DNA from: Thermodesulfovibrionia bacterium
GTDB lineage: Bacteria > Nitrospirota > Thermodesulfovibrionia > UBA6902
Direction: 5' to 3'
Length of the DNA stretch: 12,736 bases
NCBI GenBank assembly: GCA_947258735.1
Contig: CAMYJJ010000060.1
Coordinates: forward strand, 1-12,736
Shown here: one piece after another, positions 7,358-12,736 of the stretch
Numbering within the stretch: the first letter of the stretch is position 1
Layout: every line of letters begins with the position of its first letter
Position numbers and translations under genes: made by a program
Notes under the pieces: model-generated
What the model saw: only the letters and a program-made list of their open reading frames with translations
Told to the model about the DNA's origin: nothing
Databases searched by the model: none

Positions 7358-7390
7358 CTGGATTTCCAATCAATAGATTACGGGAATGAC
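7358..7390. repeat. Half copy of the dRS3-like repeat
   Basis: CTGGATTTCC ... CGGGAATGAC over 33 nt corresponds to the right half (4436-4467, 32 nt) of the repeat found before the DUF1295 gene. The left half is missing. It lies just outside copy A and 29 bp from the stop of the universal stress protein gene. Confidence 0.6.
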
Positions 7391-7419
7391 GGCTTAATGT
7401 TTGATTTTATGCATAGACA

Positions 7420-7884
7420 CTACTTCACAACCATCACAGAAATTTTTGAGTGATTTACCACTTCCCTGCTTACACTCCCGATAAAAAACCTTCCGATCCT
7501 GTTACCCCTGGTCCCGATCATGATCAGATCAGCACCCTCTTCTTCAGAACCCTTTATGATTTCTTCTGCCGGGTGTCCTGTTCTCACAACGGTCCGTACG
7601 TTTGGCGTGGGCGGGGCCTCCTGCATGAGGTTTTTGTAATGACCAAGAATTTTGTCTGCTTTTATGTCAAGTTTTTTCTTTAATTCCGTCCCTTCAATTT
7701 CCTCCTTGAGGGTAGACATCTCTGCCTCCCCGAGCATTTCGTCCATTATTGATATGCCCTCGATCTTTTCAACATAGATGAGGATTATCTCTTCAGGGTT
7801 CATGCACTTGCAGATCTTCATAATCTTAGAGAACATCTCCTTTGTGCCCTTTGTATCATCAACGGCAATCATTATCTTATTCAT
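7420..7884 (-). CDS. Universal stress protein family (UspA-like)
   Basis: 154 residues from the preferred ATG at 7884. The N-terminal strand IMIAVDDTKGTKE carries the usual VD(x)S-like start, and the C-terminus GTRGNRIGRFFIGSVSREVV aligns with the ATP-binding signature G-2x-G-9x-G(S/T). Here only eight residues separate the second and third glycines, a one-residue contraction that could alter nucleotide binding. Residues 50-90 form a charged, helical insertion. Cytoplasmic and probably dimeric by family. An upstream ATG at 7888-7890 is only 1 nt from AGGAG; the second ATG lies 7 nt from it, so I use 7884. It follows the rhodanese gene after a hairpin and may be read through from the sulfur operon or expressed separately. 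Confidence 0.9.
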   Translation of the reverse strand: MNKIMIAVDDTKGTKEMFSKIMKICKCMNPEEIILIYVEKIEGISIMDEMLGEAEMSTLKEEIEGTELKKKLDIKADKILGHYKNLMQEAPPTPNVRTVVRTGHPAEEIIKGSEEEGADLIMIGTRGNRIGRFFIGSVSREVVNHSKISVMVVK

Positions 7885-7927
7885 ATCCATGCTCCTGAGT
7901 GGTCTGGTTGATATGACAAATAAAAGG

Positions 7928-7957
7928 AAGACGCCGGCATGGTAAAGCCGGCGTCTT
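7928..7957 (-). terminator. Hairpin between rhodanese and usp genes
   Basis: AAGACGCCGGC (7928-7938) pairs perfectly with GCCGGCGTCTT (7947-7957) over an 8-nt loop. On the minus strand it is followed by the T-rich CCTTTTATTT. It probably terminates or attenuates the sulfur operon after the rhodanese gene; the U-tract is imperfect, so partial read-through into usp is plausible. Confidence 0.7.
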
Positions 7958-7972
7958 TCTCCTGAAATAGCA

Positions 7973-9016
7973 TTACATCTTTTCTTCGCCTGCCTTTGCT
8001 TTTTCTTCTAACGCAGTAAGTTTATCCTGAAGTTTCTTGATCGTCTTCTCAGCTTTTCTCATTCTGTTAAAATCAAACCACTGCTCGTTCTCAATGGGAA
8101 AATCATTATAATGCGAGCCGTATACCCTCCATGACTCGTCCCAGTTTGCCGGGTCTTTAAATCCAAGGAGCCTGAGTTCCAGATATGTCAGGGTTGAGCG
8201 TGTACCTGTCTGGCAGAAGGCAACGGTCCGTTTGTTTTTATCAAGGTCTTTGTAAAAGCCGGCAACCCTGTCATAGGAGAGAAAGCCATTGTCTTTCTTT
8301 TTTCCTGACTCCGGGTCTACTGACTTGTCAAAGGTGTCCTTGTGTGATACATTTATGGTCGTGTTCGGTAAACGGCCTGCCCTGAGAGAACGCTGGTCAG
8401 ATCCTTTTAATTCATTAGCAGTCCTGGCATCAACTACCTGAACTCCTCTTTTGGACCCATTGGCAATTTCCAGTGCCTCGTCTGTTGTGGCATATCTGCT
8501 GCTGACCACATTGGCCTTGAATGTTTTCGCATCTAAAATGGTTGGCTTATTGTCCATGGGGTATGCCTCGTTTTTCCAGGCGTCTATCCCGCCGTTAAGG
8601 ACATGTACTTTATCGTGTCCGAGGTATTCCAGTATCCAGAAGGCCACGGTAGTGTCCTTCATGGTATCTGACTTGACATGTTCACCAACGATAACAACAT
8701 GCGAATCATTACCGATCCCTACTTTACTGAAAAGCTTCTCATATTTTGACGTATCTCTGAAGACCCGTGATGTCTTGTCTCTCAGCCCCTTCTTACACTG
8801 TTTACCGATGCTGATGGCGCCGGGGATATGCCCCTTTGCATAATCCTTGAGTTTTCTGCAGTCAAGAATTACCCAGTCAGCATTGCCAACTTTGTCTTTT
8901 AACTGCTTCGCGGACAGCAGCAGTTCCGGGTTTGCCCATGTGGCTGCATGGACCAGTCCTGCAGTTGCTATGGTAAAAGCAGCTATTGCCAGTATGATGA
9001 TTAATTTTTTTGCCAT
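7973..9016 (-). CDS. Periplasmic two-domain rhodanese (sulfurtransferase)
   Basis: 347 residues. A signal peptide (MAKKLIIILAIAAFTIATAG, cut near VHA/AT, residues 24-25) sends it to the periplasm. Domain 1 (about 30-155) has the rhodanese fold signatures ILDCRK, GHIPGAISI and NGGIDAWKNE, but its active-site loop is degenerate (VIVGEHVKSD), so it is probably structural. Domain 2 (about 170-310) has the active loop CQTGTRS at 268-274 with catalytic C268, matching CxxGxR(S/T). The last 30 residues form a Lys/Glu-rich helix likely to be a coiled coil. It moves sulfane sulfur from thiosulfate or a persulfide to an acceptor. SD AGGAGG lies 6 nt before ATG. It sits downstream of the transporter, TusA and small TM genes, so is likely the periplasmic sulfur-handling partner of that system. 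Confidence 0.93.
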   Translation of the reverse strand: MAKKLIIILAIAAFTIATAGLVHAATWANPELLLSAKQLKDKVGNADWVILDCRKLKDYAKGHIPGAISIGKQCKKGLRDKTSRVFRDTSKYEKLFSKVGIGNDSHVVIVGEHVKSDTMKDTTVAFWILEYLGHDKVHVLNGGIDAWKNEAYPMDNKPTILDAKTFKANVVSSRYATTDEALEIANGSKRGVQVVDARTANELKGSDQRSLRAGRLPNTTINVSHKDTFDKSVDPESGKKKDNGFLSYDRVAGFYKDLDKNKRTVAFCQTGTRSTLTYLELRLLGFKDPANWDESWRVYGSHYNDFPIENEQWFDFNRMRKAEKTIKKLQDKLTALEEKAKAGEEKM

Positions 9017-9181
9017 GATCTACCTCCTGATAATGTTTTTACGTCATTCATAATGAAGTGAATACTAATGAGTCACCCCTCCTTTCGTAAAATAATTAAC
9101 TCCCGGCTTTGTTATTTTTAAAAGCGGTAAGGGCAGATTGTTGTTTCCTTTTTGATTTTAAAACATATTTTACGTGATGGA

Positions 9182-9400
9182 TTAGTCTTCATCATCGCCA
9201 CCATCATATAACCCTTCAAGGTGTTTCTGAAATTCCTCATCCATCCCGCTGAAAGCACTGCCGCCTCCTACGCCATACGCAGGGGCTTCTGCTTTTTCAA
9301 AATACCCCGGCTGAATACCTGAGGAGTACGAATTTATATAGCCGTACATAAACGCGAGGATCAGGCAAAGGAAACTGATTATTATCATGCGCTTGTCCAT
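9182..9400 (-). CDS. Small single-TM protein with acidic tail (paralog 2)
   Basis: 72 residues: one hydrophobic segment (about residues 5-20) preceded by K3/R4, then a Gly-rich linker and the acidic end MDEEFQKHLEGLYDGGDDED (53-72). Positive-inside reasoning puts the N-terminus in the cytoplasm and the acidic tail in the periplasm. It aligns with the 64-aa protein encoded just upstream: both have GY soon after the TM, an I..G.F..AE stretch, and a DE..xK..E.LY motif before a run of Asp/Glu. AAGGAGG lies 8 nt before the ATG. Not recognised as a named family. Its place between TusA and the periplasmic rhodanese suggests an accessory role in sulfur transfer (inference). Confidence 0.8.
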   Translation of the reverse strand: MDKRMIIISFLCLILAFMYGYINSYSSGIQPGYFEKAEAPAYGVGGGSAFSGMDEEFQKHLEGLYDGGDDED

Positions 9401-9433
9401 GAATGCTCCTCCTTTTTTAATTCCGGGGCCGGA

Positions 9434-9628
9434 TTATTCTTCATCTTCACTGTCCTTGTATAAATCCTCATAAAATTTTTCCAGATTTTCATCGACAATA
9501 ACTTCAACCCCTTTCTCTGCCCTGTCGCTGAAGACTCCCGCATGGATAAAAGGAGGGATGCTGTATCCAAGCAGAAATCCAACAAATAAAATGACGATTA
9601 CAACGATGATCCCAAACATGTGTTTCAT
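9434..9628 (-). CDS. Small single-TM protein with acidic tail (paralog 1)
   Basis: 64 residues: TM segment at about 5-22, then GYSIPPFIHAGVF, and an acidic C-terminus VDENLEKFYEDLYKDSEDEE (45-64). SD GGAGG lies 5 nt before the ATG. A tandem paralog of the downstream 72-aa protein with the same layout and C-terminal motif; the TM and tail are conserved while the linker differs. The start of a Gly-rich linker is missing here. Probably N-in/C-out, with the tail in the periplasm. No named family recognised. Membership in the transporter-TusA-rhodanese operon is supported by same strand, short gaps and good SDs. Confidence 0.8.
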   Translation of the reverse strand: MKHMFGIIVVIVILFVGFLLGYSIPPFIHAGVFSDRAEKGVEVIVDENLEKFYEDLYKDSEDEE

Positions 9629-9664
9629 GATGTCCTCCGTATCAGCTTCCTGGATAACATGTAA

Positions 9665-9916
9665 TTATCCTTTCTTTATCCTGTAGATATATTTTCCATC
9701 TGCTACATTTTTATCGATTATTTCGTTGCCCGAGCCGGTGCACATCTCGGTAATAGACTCAGAAGACGAAGGATTGTCGAATGTTACTTCCAGAATGTCC
9801 CCGGAACCGATCTTTTCAAGCATTTTTTTTGTATAAATCTGCGGATGAGGGCAGACAAATCCCTGACAATCCAAAGAATATTCTCCATCTTTTATTTTGT
9901 CGAACTTTATAGCCAT
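9665..9916 (-). CDS. tusA: TusA/YeeD-like sulfur carrier protein
   Basis: 83 residues, the standard length for the TusA/SirA fold. The signature LDCQGFVCPHP matches the family pattern LDxxGxxCPxP; C22 in CPHP is the persulfide-carrying cysteine. C17 in the same motif and C59 are additional cysteines not needed by the family. Cytoplasmic; it relays sulfane sulfur to acceptors. Its gene lies 33 nt downstream of the YeeE-like transporter gene, the classic yeeE-yeeD arrangement (TsuA-TsuB), where the carrier is needed for thiosulfate use. GAGGAG is about 10 nt before ATG. Family call secure; the exact acceptor pathway is not shown here. Confidence 0.92.
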   Translation of the reverse strand: MAIKFDKIKDGEYSLDCQGFVCPHPQIYTKKMLEKIGSGDILEVTFDNPSSSESITEMCTGSGNEIIDKNVADGKYIYRIKKG

Positions 9917-9949
9917 CTTATATTTTCTCCTCTGTGTTTGGTTGCATTA

Positions 9950-11377
9950 TTAAAGGTCCAGTGTGGCCAGTTCTTTTGCCATCTGACGTTCTGTCCACCA
10001 GTTGAAAAATTTCACCCCTAAAAAAGCCCCGCCTATCATGCCCATGCCGAAAAGCCATCCTGCAGGATCACCGTTAGCAACCCGTACAAAAAAACCTCCT
10101 ACATTGCACCCGAGGCCAAGCCTTGAACCGATGCCCATCAGGGCCCCGCCGATAATCGCCCACTTGGCAAACTCTGCCGTTGGTCTCTTGAATTTGAATT
10201 CATTGTTCAGAAGAGCCATGACCGCAGCGCCTCCTATAAGTGCCAGAGACATCCAGTCAGCGGGATTTAAGGCAGGATTGGGGATACCATTTATATAGCC
10301 AAAGAAAATGTTGTCTGTATTTTCCCAGCCCAGTTTCTGCAAGACCCAGCCGACCCACTGGGCCTCCTGGGTGGTCACATACCAGTAGCCAGGGTCAAAA
10401 ACCGTACTTCTCGCTGACAGACCAAAGTCAGAGCCGATCCTCTGCAGGATTTCACCGGCATTTCGTATACCATATTTTATACGGAGACCTTCAATGACAA
10501 ACATCTGAAGTCCGCAGGCAACACCCAGAATAAGTCCTGCAATGGCTGTCCTTTTGGATGATACAATCATTTTCCAGAAACCTGTTATGTTGTCTCTCAG
10601 ACTTATGCCGTCCGCTTTTTTCACAATATCTGCCAGATGACGTCTCCTTCCCCAGATCATATATACAGCTATAAGCAGCAACACAGCAGGAATCAATACT
10701 CCTATGAATACATTCCCGAAATATGCACCGAAAAAAGACTCCTTTGTTAATGTCAGGGATTCTGCAATCGTAGTAATTGGCTGGTCCCAGACATAACCGG
10801 CAAGGTACTGGTCGACCCAGCCGTCCCCAACATTTATACGGTCCGGAAGCCCCTTTGCCATGGCTGATTCATGCCATGATGCCGGCACCAGCTTGTTCAT
10901 CCAGCCGCCGACATCGACAAATGCTGACTGGGTAACGCTTATGGACAAAATAACCAGCAGGGCAGTACCGCTGCCTTCCCCGGTTTTGTAAAGTGACCCT
11001 GATGCGCAGCCTCCGGCAAACACCATCCCGACCCCGAAAATAAAACCTGCAATGACCGAGTGAATGCCGTATGGCGAAGAATGAAAGGTGCTTATACCCG
11101 TTGCCGTTACAAAGGCTGAAACTAAAGCGAACAGTACGACGGCTATCATTATGCCCACGACCATTCTCGGTACACCTACCGCAAACAGGTCCCTGAAGGC
11201 AGAGGCAAAACAGAACCTTCCGTATTGCAGACACATCCCGTAAATAAACCCAAACCACAGGTATGCTGAAAGATAAATGTAATATTCATTGAAAGCATAC
11301 GTGGAAACACTGATTAAGGCAAAAAACAGCACGATTCCAAGTGCCCACATCTTTTTCTTGGCTGAAGCTTCGTTCAC
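9950..11377 (-). CDS. yeeE: YeeE/YedE (TsuA-like) sulfur-compound transporter
   Basis: 475 residues with about ten hydrophobic helices, in an inner-membrane position. Three family motifs with conserved cysteines are visible: GRFCFASAFRD (53-63, C56), FAGGCASGSLYKTGEG (120-135, C124) and GLGCNVGGFF (421-430, C424). In TsuA, cysteines in equivalent repeats pass thiosulfate inward by weak SH-S contacts. C49 and C288 are additional. The protein is longer than the roughly 330-residue TsuA type, with soluble stretches at about 160-215 and 305-370 that could carry a periplasmic domain. Start is GTG at 11377, with AAAGGAGG ending 7 nt upstream. First gene of the sulfur operon, preceded by a sigma-54 promoter. 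Thiosulfate is the likeliest substrate from the TusA partner; other sulfur or selenium species are possible. Confidence 0.93.
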   Translation of the reverse strand: MNEASAKKKMWALGIVLFFALISVSTYAFNEYYIYLSAYLWFGFIYGMCLQYGRFCFASAFRDLFAVGVPRMVVGIMIAVVLFALVSAFVTATGISTFHSSPYGIHSVIAGFIFGVGMVFAGGCASGSLYKTGEGSGTALLVILSISVTQSAFVDVGGWMNKLVPASWHESAMAKGLPDRINVGDGWVDQYLAGYVWDQPITTIAESLTLTKESFFGAYFGNVFIGVLIPAVLLLIAVYMIWGRRRHLADIVKKADGISLRDNITGFWKMIVSSKRTAIAGLILGVACGLQMFVIEGLRIKYGIRNAGEILQRIGSDFGLSARSTVFDPGYWYVTTQEAQWVGWVLQKLGWENTDNIFFGYINGIPNPALNPADWMSLALIGGAAVMALLNNEFKFKRPTAEFAKWAIIGGALMGIGSRLGLGCNVGGFFVRVANGDPAGWLFGMGMIGGAFLGVKFFNWWTERQMAKELATLDL

Positions 11378-11429
11378 GTAGAGTCCTCCTTTGCTGACAT
11401 TAATTTTGCAGGCTGATGATCTTTATTAA

Positions 11430-11445
11430 AGCAAACCCCATGCCA
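11430..11445 (-). promoter_or_regulatory. Sigma-54 (-24/-12) promoter of the sulfur operon
   Basis: On the minus strand TGGCATGGGGTTTGCT matches the RpoN consensus TGGCAYG-N4-TTGCW, with GG-N10-GC spacing exact. The inferred transcription start is near 11419, leaving a leader of about 42 nt that contains the AAAGGAGG SD before the GTG at 11377. No competing promoter is as good. Confidence 0.75.
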
Positions 11446-11481
11446 TGAGCTAACTGACTGATATTATTGGTTTTTAGTATT

Positions 11482-11493
11482 CTGGACATCCAG
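11482..11493. promoter_or_regulatory. Short dyad in the divergent promoter region
   Basis: CTGGACATCCAG, two 5-bp arms around CA, 5 bp from the TGTCCC dyad and between it and the sigma-54 promoter. A possible accessory operator; short enough to be chance. Confidence 0.3.
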
Positions 11494-11498
11494 CGTAG

Positions 11499-11514
11499 TG
11501 TCCCATTTGGGACA
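11499..11514. promoter_or_regulatory. 16-bp dyad, candidate enhancer-binding site (UAS)
   Basis: TGTCCCATTTGGGACA has perfect 7-bp arms around TT. Its centre is about 87 bp upstream of the inferred sigma-54 start, a usual enhancer-binding-protein position. An extra half-site GGGACA lies at 11540-11545, 31 bp (about three helical turns) from the equivalent half of the dyad. It sits between divergent genes and could affect both. The cognate activator is not in the window. Confidence 0.6.
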
Positions 11515-11581
11515 GGGAAATCTATCCTTAGGCTTTAAAGGGACAGTTTCTGATTGGAAGACTGATTAACTGAGAAAAAAA

Positions 11582-11610
11582 GCGACAATACTGATCATCA
11601 GGTATAAAAT
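11582..11610 (+). promoter_or_regulatory. Possible sigma-70 promoter of the six-cysteine gene
   Basis: GCGACA (11582-11587) and TAAAAT (11605-11610) are 17 nt apart; the hexamers match consensus at 4 and 5 of 6 positions. It ends about 80 nt before the ATG at 11694, implying a leader of about 75 nt. Confidence 0.45.
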
Positions 11611-11693
11611 ATATATGAATCAAAACTTATTATGAGCAGGTTAATAATGCCAGTGAGAAATCAGCAGGATAAATAAATCAGTCAGGGGAAAAA

Positions 11694-12005
11694 ATGCTGA
11701 AACATTTAGTTGGAGCAAATGCCTTGGCCCTGATTTTATTAATCGGACAGGTTCCTGCATCCTATCATGAAAATGCCGACCCACAGATATGTAATAACAG
11801 AACCGGTATAGTCATGAAAGTGGTCAATGATGAGTTGTTCACAATTTCGGTATGCAACAAAATGAGAGTCTTTAAAGAATTTTCATACTGCTATGGAATT
11901 GAAATTGGAGATACAGTCCTTTTTGACAACAATATCGATGACTGCGTAATGATAAGTTTTACGGATTTGAGAAATGATGTGCAATGCGGGTTGCTTTGTC
12001 AATGA
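11694..12005 (+). CDS. Small exported six-cysteine protein
   Basis: 103 residues, no family recognised. The hydrophobic N-terminus (about 5-20, LVGANALALILLIGQV) with a PAS-like end resembles a signal peptide. The mature part is short, beta-rich in appearance (TGIVMKVVNDELFTISVC, then FKEFSYCYGIEIGDTVLF) and resembles a small OB/SH3-like barrel. It contains six cysteines (33, 54, 66, 84, 98, 102), which could form three disulfides or bind metal or sulfur in the periplasm. AGGGG lies about 5 nt before ATG. It is divergent from the sulfur operon and shares its regulatory region, so co-regulation is possible. A 9-bp dyad follows, then repeat copy B. Confidence 0.7.
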   Translation: MLKHLVGANALALILLIGQVPASYHENADPQICNNRTGIVMKVVNDELFTISVCNKMRVFKEFSYCYGIEIGDTVLFDNNIDDCVMISFTDLRNDVQCGLLCQ

Positions 12006-12025
12006 ACTTCGGTAGTCACTATTCC

Positions 12026-12046
12026 TGTTTACAGGTTCTGTAAACA
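12026..12046. repeat. Perfect 9-bp hairpin after the six-cysteine gene
   Basis: TGTTTACAG-GTT-CTGTAAACA, 20 nt after the stop codon. It lacks a T-tract, so it may be a weak terminator, an mRNA-stabilising stem or a protein-binding dyad. Confidence 0.5.
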
Positions 12047-12060
12047 CTATTAATGACTTG

Positions 12061-12556
12061 ATTAAAATGGGGTTCCGCCCCCAAACGACGGGTTCATTCT
12101 TTTGAACGCACAAAAGAACGGAACCAAGAAAATGCGCCCGAACCGATTTTTTAACGGTTCTTCAGTCGACCTCCAGGGAGTTAATTTAAACTCGCTCCGC
12201 TCAAACACAAATTAACTCTTTTCCTTCCGCTTTCCTTCATCACCTAAAATCGCTAATGGGGGGAATACTGCTCTCTCCTTGTAAAGGAGAATCGCGGCAG
12301 TTTGTTGCTCTTTTTTTTATCTTTGTCTTTCATTCCCCCTTTTTATTGTCACAGTGGACTCGTACCGAGCTTCCGGGATATGCAGGGCTGGACACCTAAA
12401 AAATGTAGGGGCACGGTGCCCGTGCCCTTTTTTTAATTTAGCGGCCAGACCGGAATAGCACGGATATTAAGCAATCATGCGGGGTGTCCTTCTTTGGTTC
12501 TTTCTTAGACAAGTAAGAAACGAACCCGTCGTTTGGGGGCGGTACCCCATTTTAAT
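12061..12556 (-). repeat. Non-coding mosaic repeat, copy B, with 35-bp terminal inverted repeats
   Basis: A 496-bp element. Its left end (12061-12095) and right end (12522-12556) are inverted repeats agreeing at 34 of 35 positions; both read inward as ATTAAAATGGGGT(T/A)CCGC then CCCCAAACGACGGGTTC. Inside, 12240-12513 is the reverse complement of the copy A core. The left arm carries further hairpins: TTCTTTTG/CAAAAGAA, GAACCG/CGGTTC and GAGTTAATTT/AAATTAACTC. There is no transposase or credible ORF, so it is MITE-like in form. No clear target-site duplication was found beside the termini. Confidence 0.85.
12409..12434 (+). terminator. Terminator-like hairpin within copy B
   Basis: GGGCACGG (12409-12416), loop TGC, CCGTGCCC (12420-12427), then seven T. 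This is the same structure as in copy A but on the opposite strand, so it could stop plus-strand transcripts leaving the six-cysteine gene. Confidence 0.6.
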
Positions 12557-12595
12557 TAGAGTAAACATCTATAAATATTAATAAGTCACACAACA

Positions 12596-12736
12596 TTATC
12601 CATCTGGCATAAAAACAGTTACCCCCGGACTATACCGGAAAATACCTGTAGAGATATTAAATTCAGCAGCTTTTCTGTAATGCTCCAGTTTATTTTTTTT
12701 TAAATCTTCCGGAAATTCACCTTCCTGCCCGGTGCT
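12596..12736 (-). CDS. C-terminal end of an unrecognised protein (5' end outside window)
   Basis: The minus-strand frame is open from the right edge to a TAA at 12598-12596, giving 46 residues: a charged helix-like stretch (EFPEDLKKNKLEHYRKAAEF) and then GIFRYSPGVTVFMPDG. Codon use and composition look coding, and it begins exactly where repeat copy B ends (40 bp downstream). The family is not recognised from so short a piece. Confidence 0.45.
   Translation of the reverse strand, partial: STGQEGEFPEDLKKNKLEHYRKAAEFNISTGIFRYSPGVTVFMPDG

Noticed and set aside
7450..7683. Plus-strand open frame opposite usp
   Set aside because: Antisense shadow of the universal stress protein frame.
9385..9585. 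Alternative minus-strand frame overlapping the 64-aa TM protein
   Set aside because: Overlaps a frame with a proper SD, TM segment and paralog; lacks its own SD.
10869..11258. Minus-strand 129-codon frame inside yeeE
   Set aside because: Out-of-frame shadow of the transporter gene.
12061..12556. Structured regulatory RNA gene in the mosaic element
   Set aside because: Terminal inverted repeats and a second inverted copy fit a dispersed DNA element better; no promoter or known RNA motif was recognised, although a transcript cannot be excluded.

Overview
The window reads as chromosome of a Gram-negative-type bacterium of moderate GC, with signal peptides for export, periplasmic rhodanese, sigma-54 control and thiosulfate/sulfur trafficking. 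A sulfur-metabolising anaerobe (Nitrospirota- or Desulfobacterota-like) would fit, but nothing here fixes the taxon. No tRNA, rRNA, CRISPR array, transposase or integrase was seen.

Left block (1-5083, minus strand): a lipid-modification cluster. In transcription order it holds a chalcone-isomerase-like exported protein, a DUF1295 membrane enzyme, a DUF2177 membrane protein, an FAD-dependent oxidoreductase (COG2907 type), a DUF1365 protein and a cyclopropane-fatty-acyl-phospholipid synthase cut by the left edge. The last five genes overlap by a few bases, abut or lie 1-2 nt apart, so they are very probably one transcript. In other bacteria this set modifies unsaturated acyl chains of membrane phospholipids; the end product here cannot be read from sequence. 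A dRS3-like palindromic repeat separates the chalcone-isomerase-like gene from the rest.

Middle block (5302-7419): an orphan 99-residue helical protein with its own RBS and terminator, then a gene graveyard: the C-terminal piece of an NAD(P)-binding SDR/NmrA-like protein, a frameshifted SRPBCC-like gene, an AT-rich possible remnant, and a non-coding mosaic repeat (copy A, 6891-7336) followed by half of a dRS3-like repeat.

Right block (7420-11377, minus strand): a sulfur operon with a YeeE/YedE (TsuA-like) transporter, a TusA-like sulfur carrier, two tandem paralogous single-TM small proteins with acidic tails, a periplasmic double rhodanese and a universal stress protein. Upstream of the transporter is a near-consensus sigma-54 promoter (GG-N10-GC) with a 16-bp dyad centred about 87 bp upstream of the inferred start, a typical enhancer position. 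A small six-cysteine exported protein is transcribed divergently.

Far right: a second, inverted copy of the mosaic repeat (copy B, 12061-12556) with near-perfect 35-bp terminal inverted repeats, then the 3' end of an unrecognised minus-strand gene. The sulfur operon and the six-cysteine gene are thus bracketed by inverted copies of one non-coding element. That arrangement, the sigma-54 promoter and the paralogous acidic-tail proteins are the most interesting signals.

Stretches over 300 bases without an intact gene: 5655-6483 holds pseudogenes, 6714-7419 holds copy A and a half dRS3-like repeat, 11378-11693 is the divergent promoter region, and 12006-12595 holds a small dyad and copy B.
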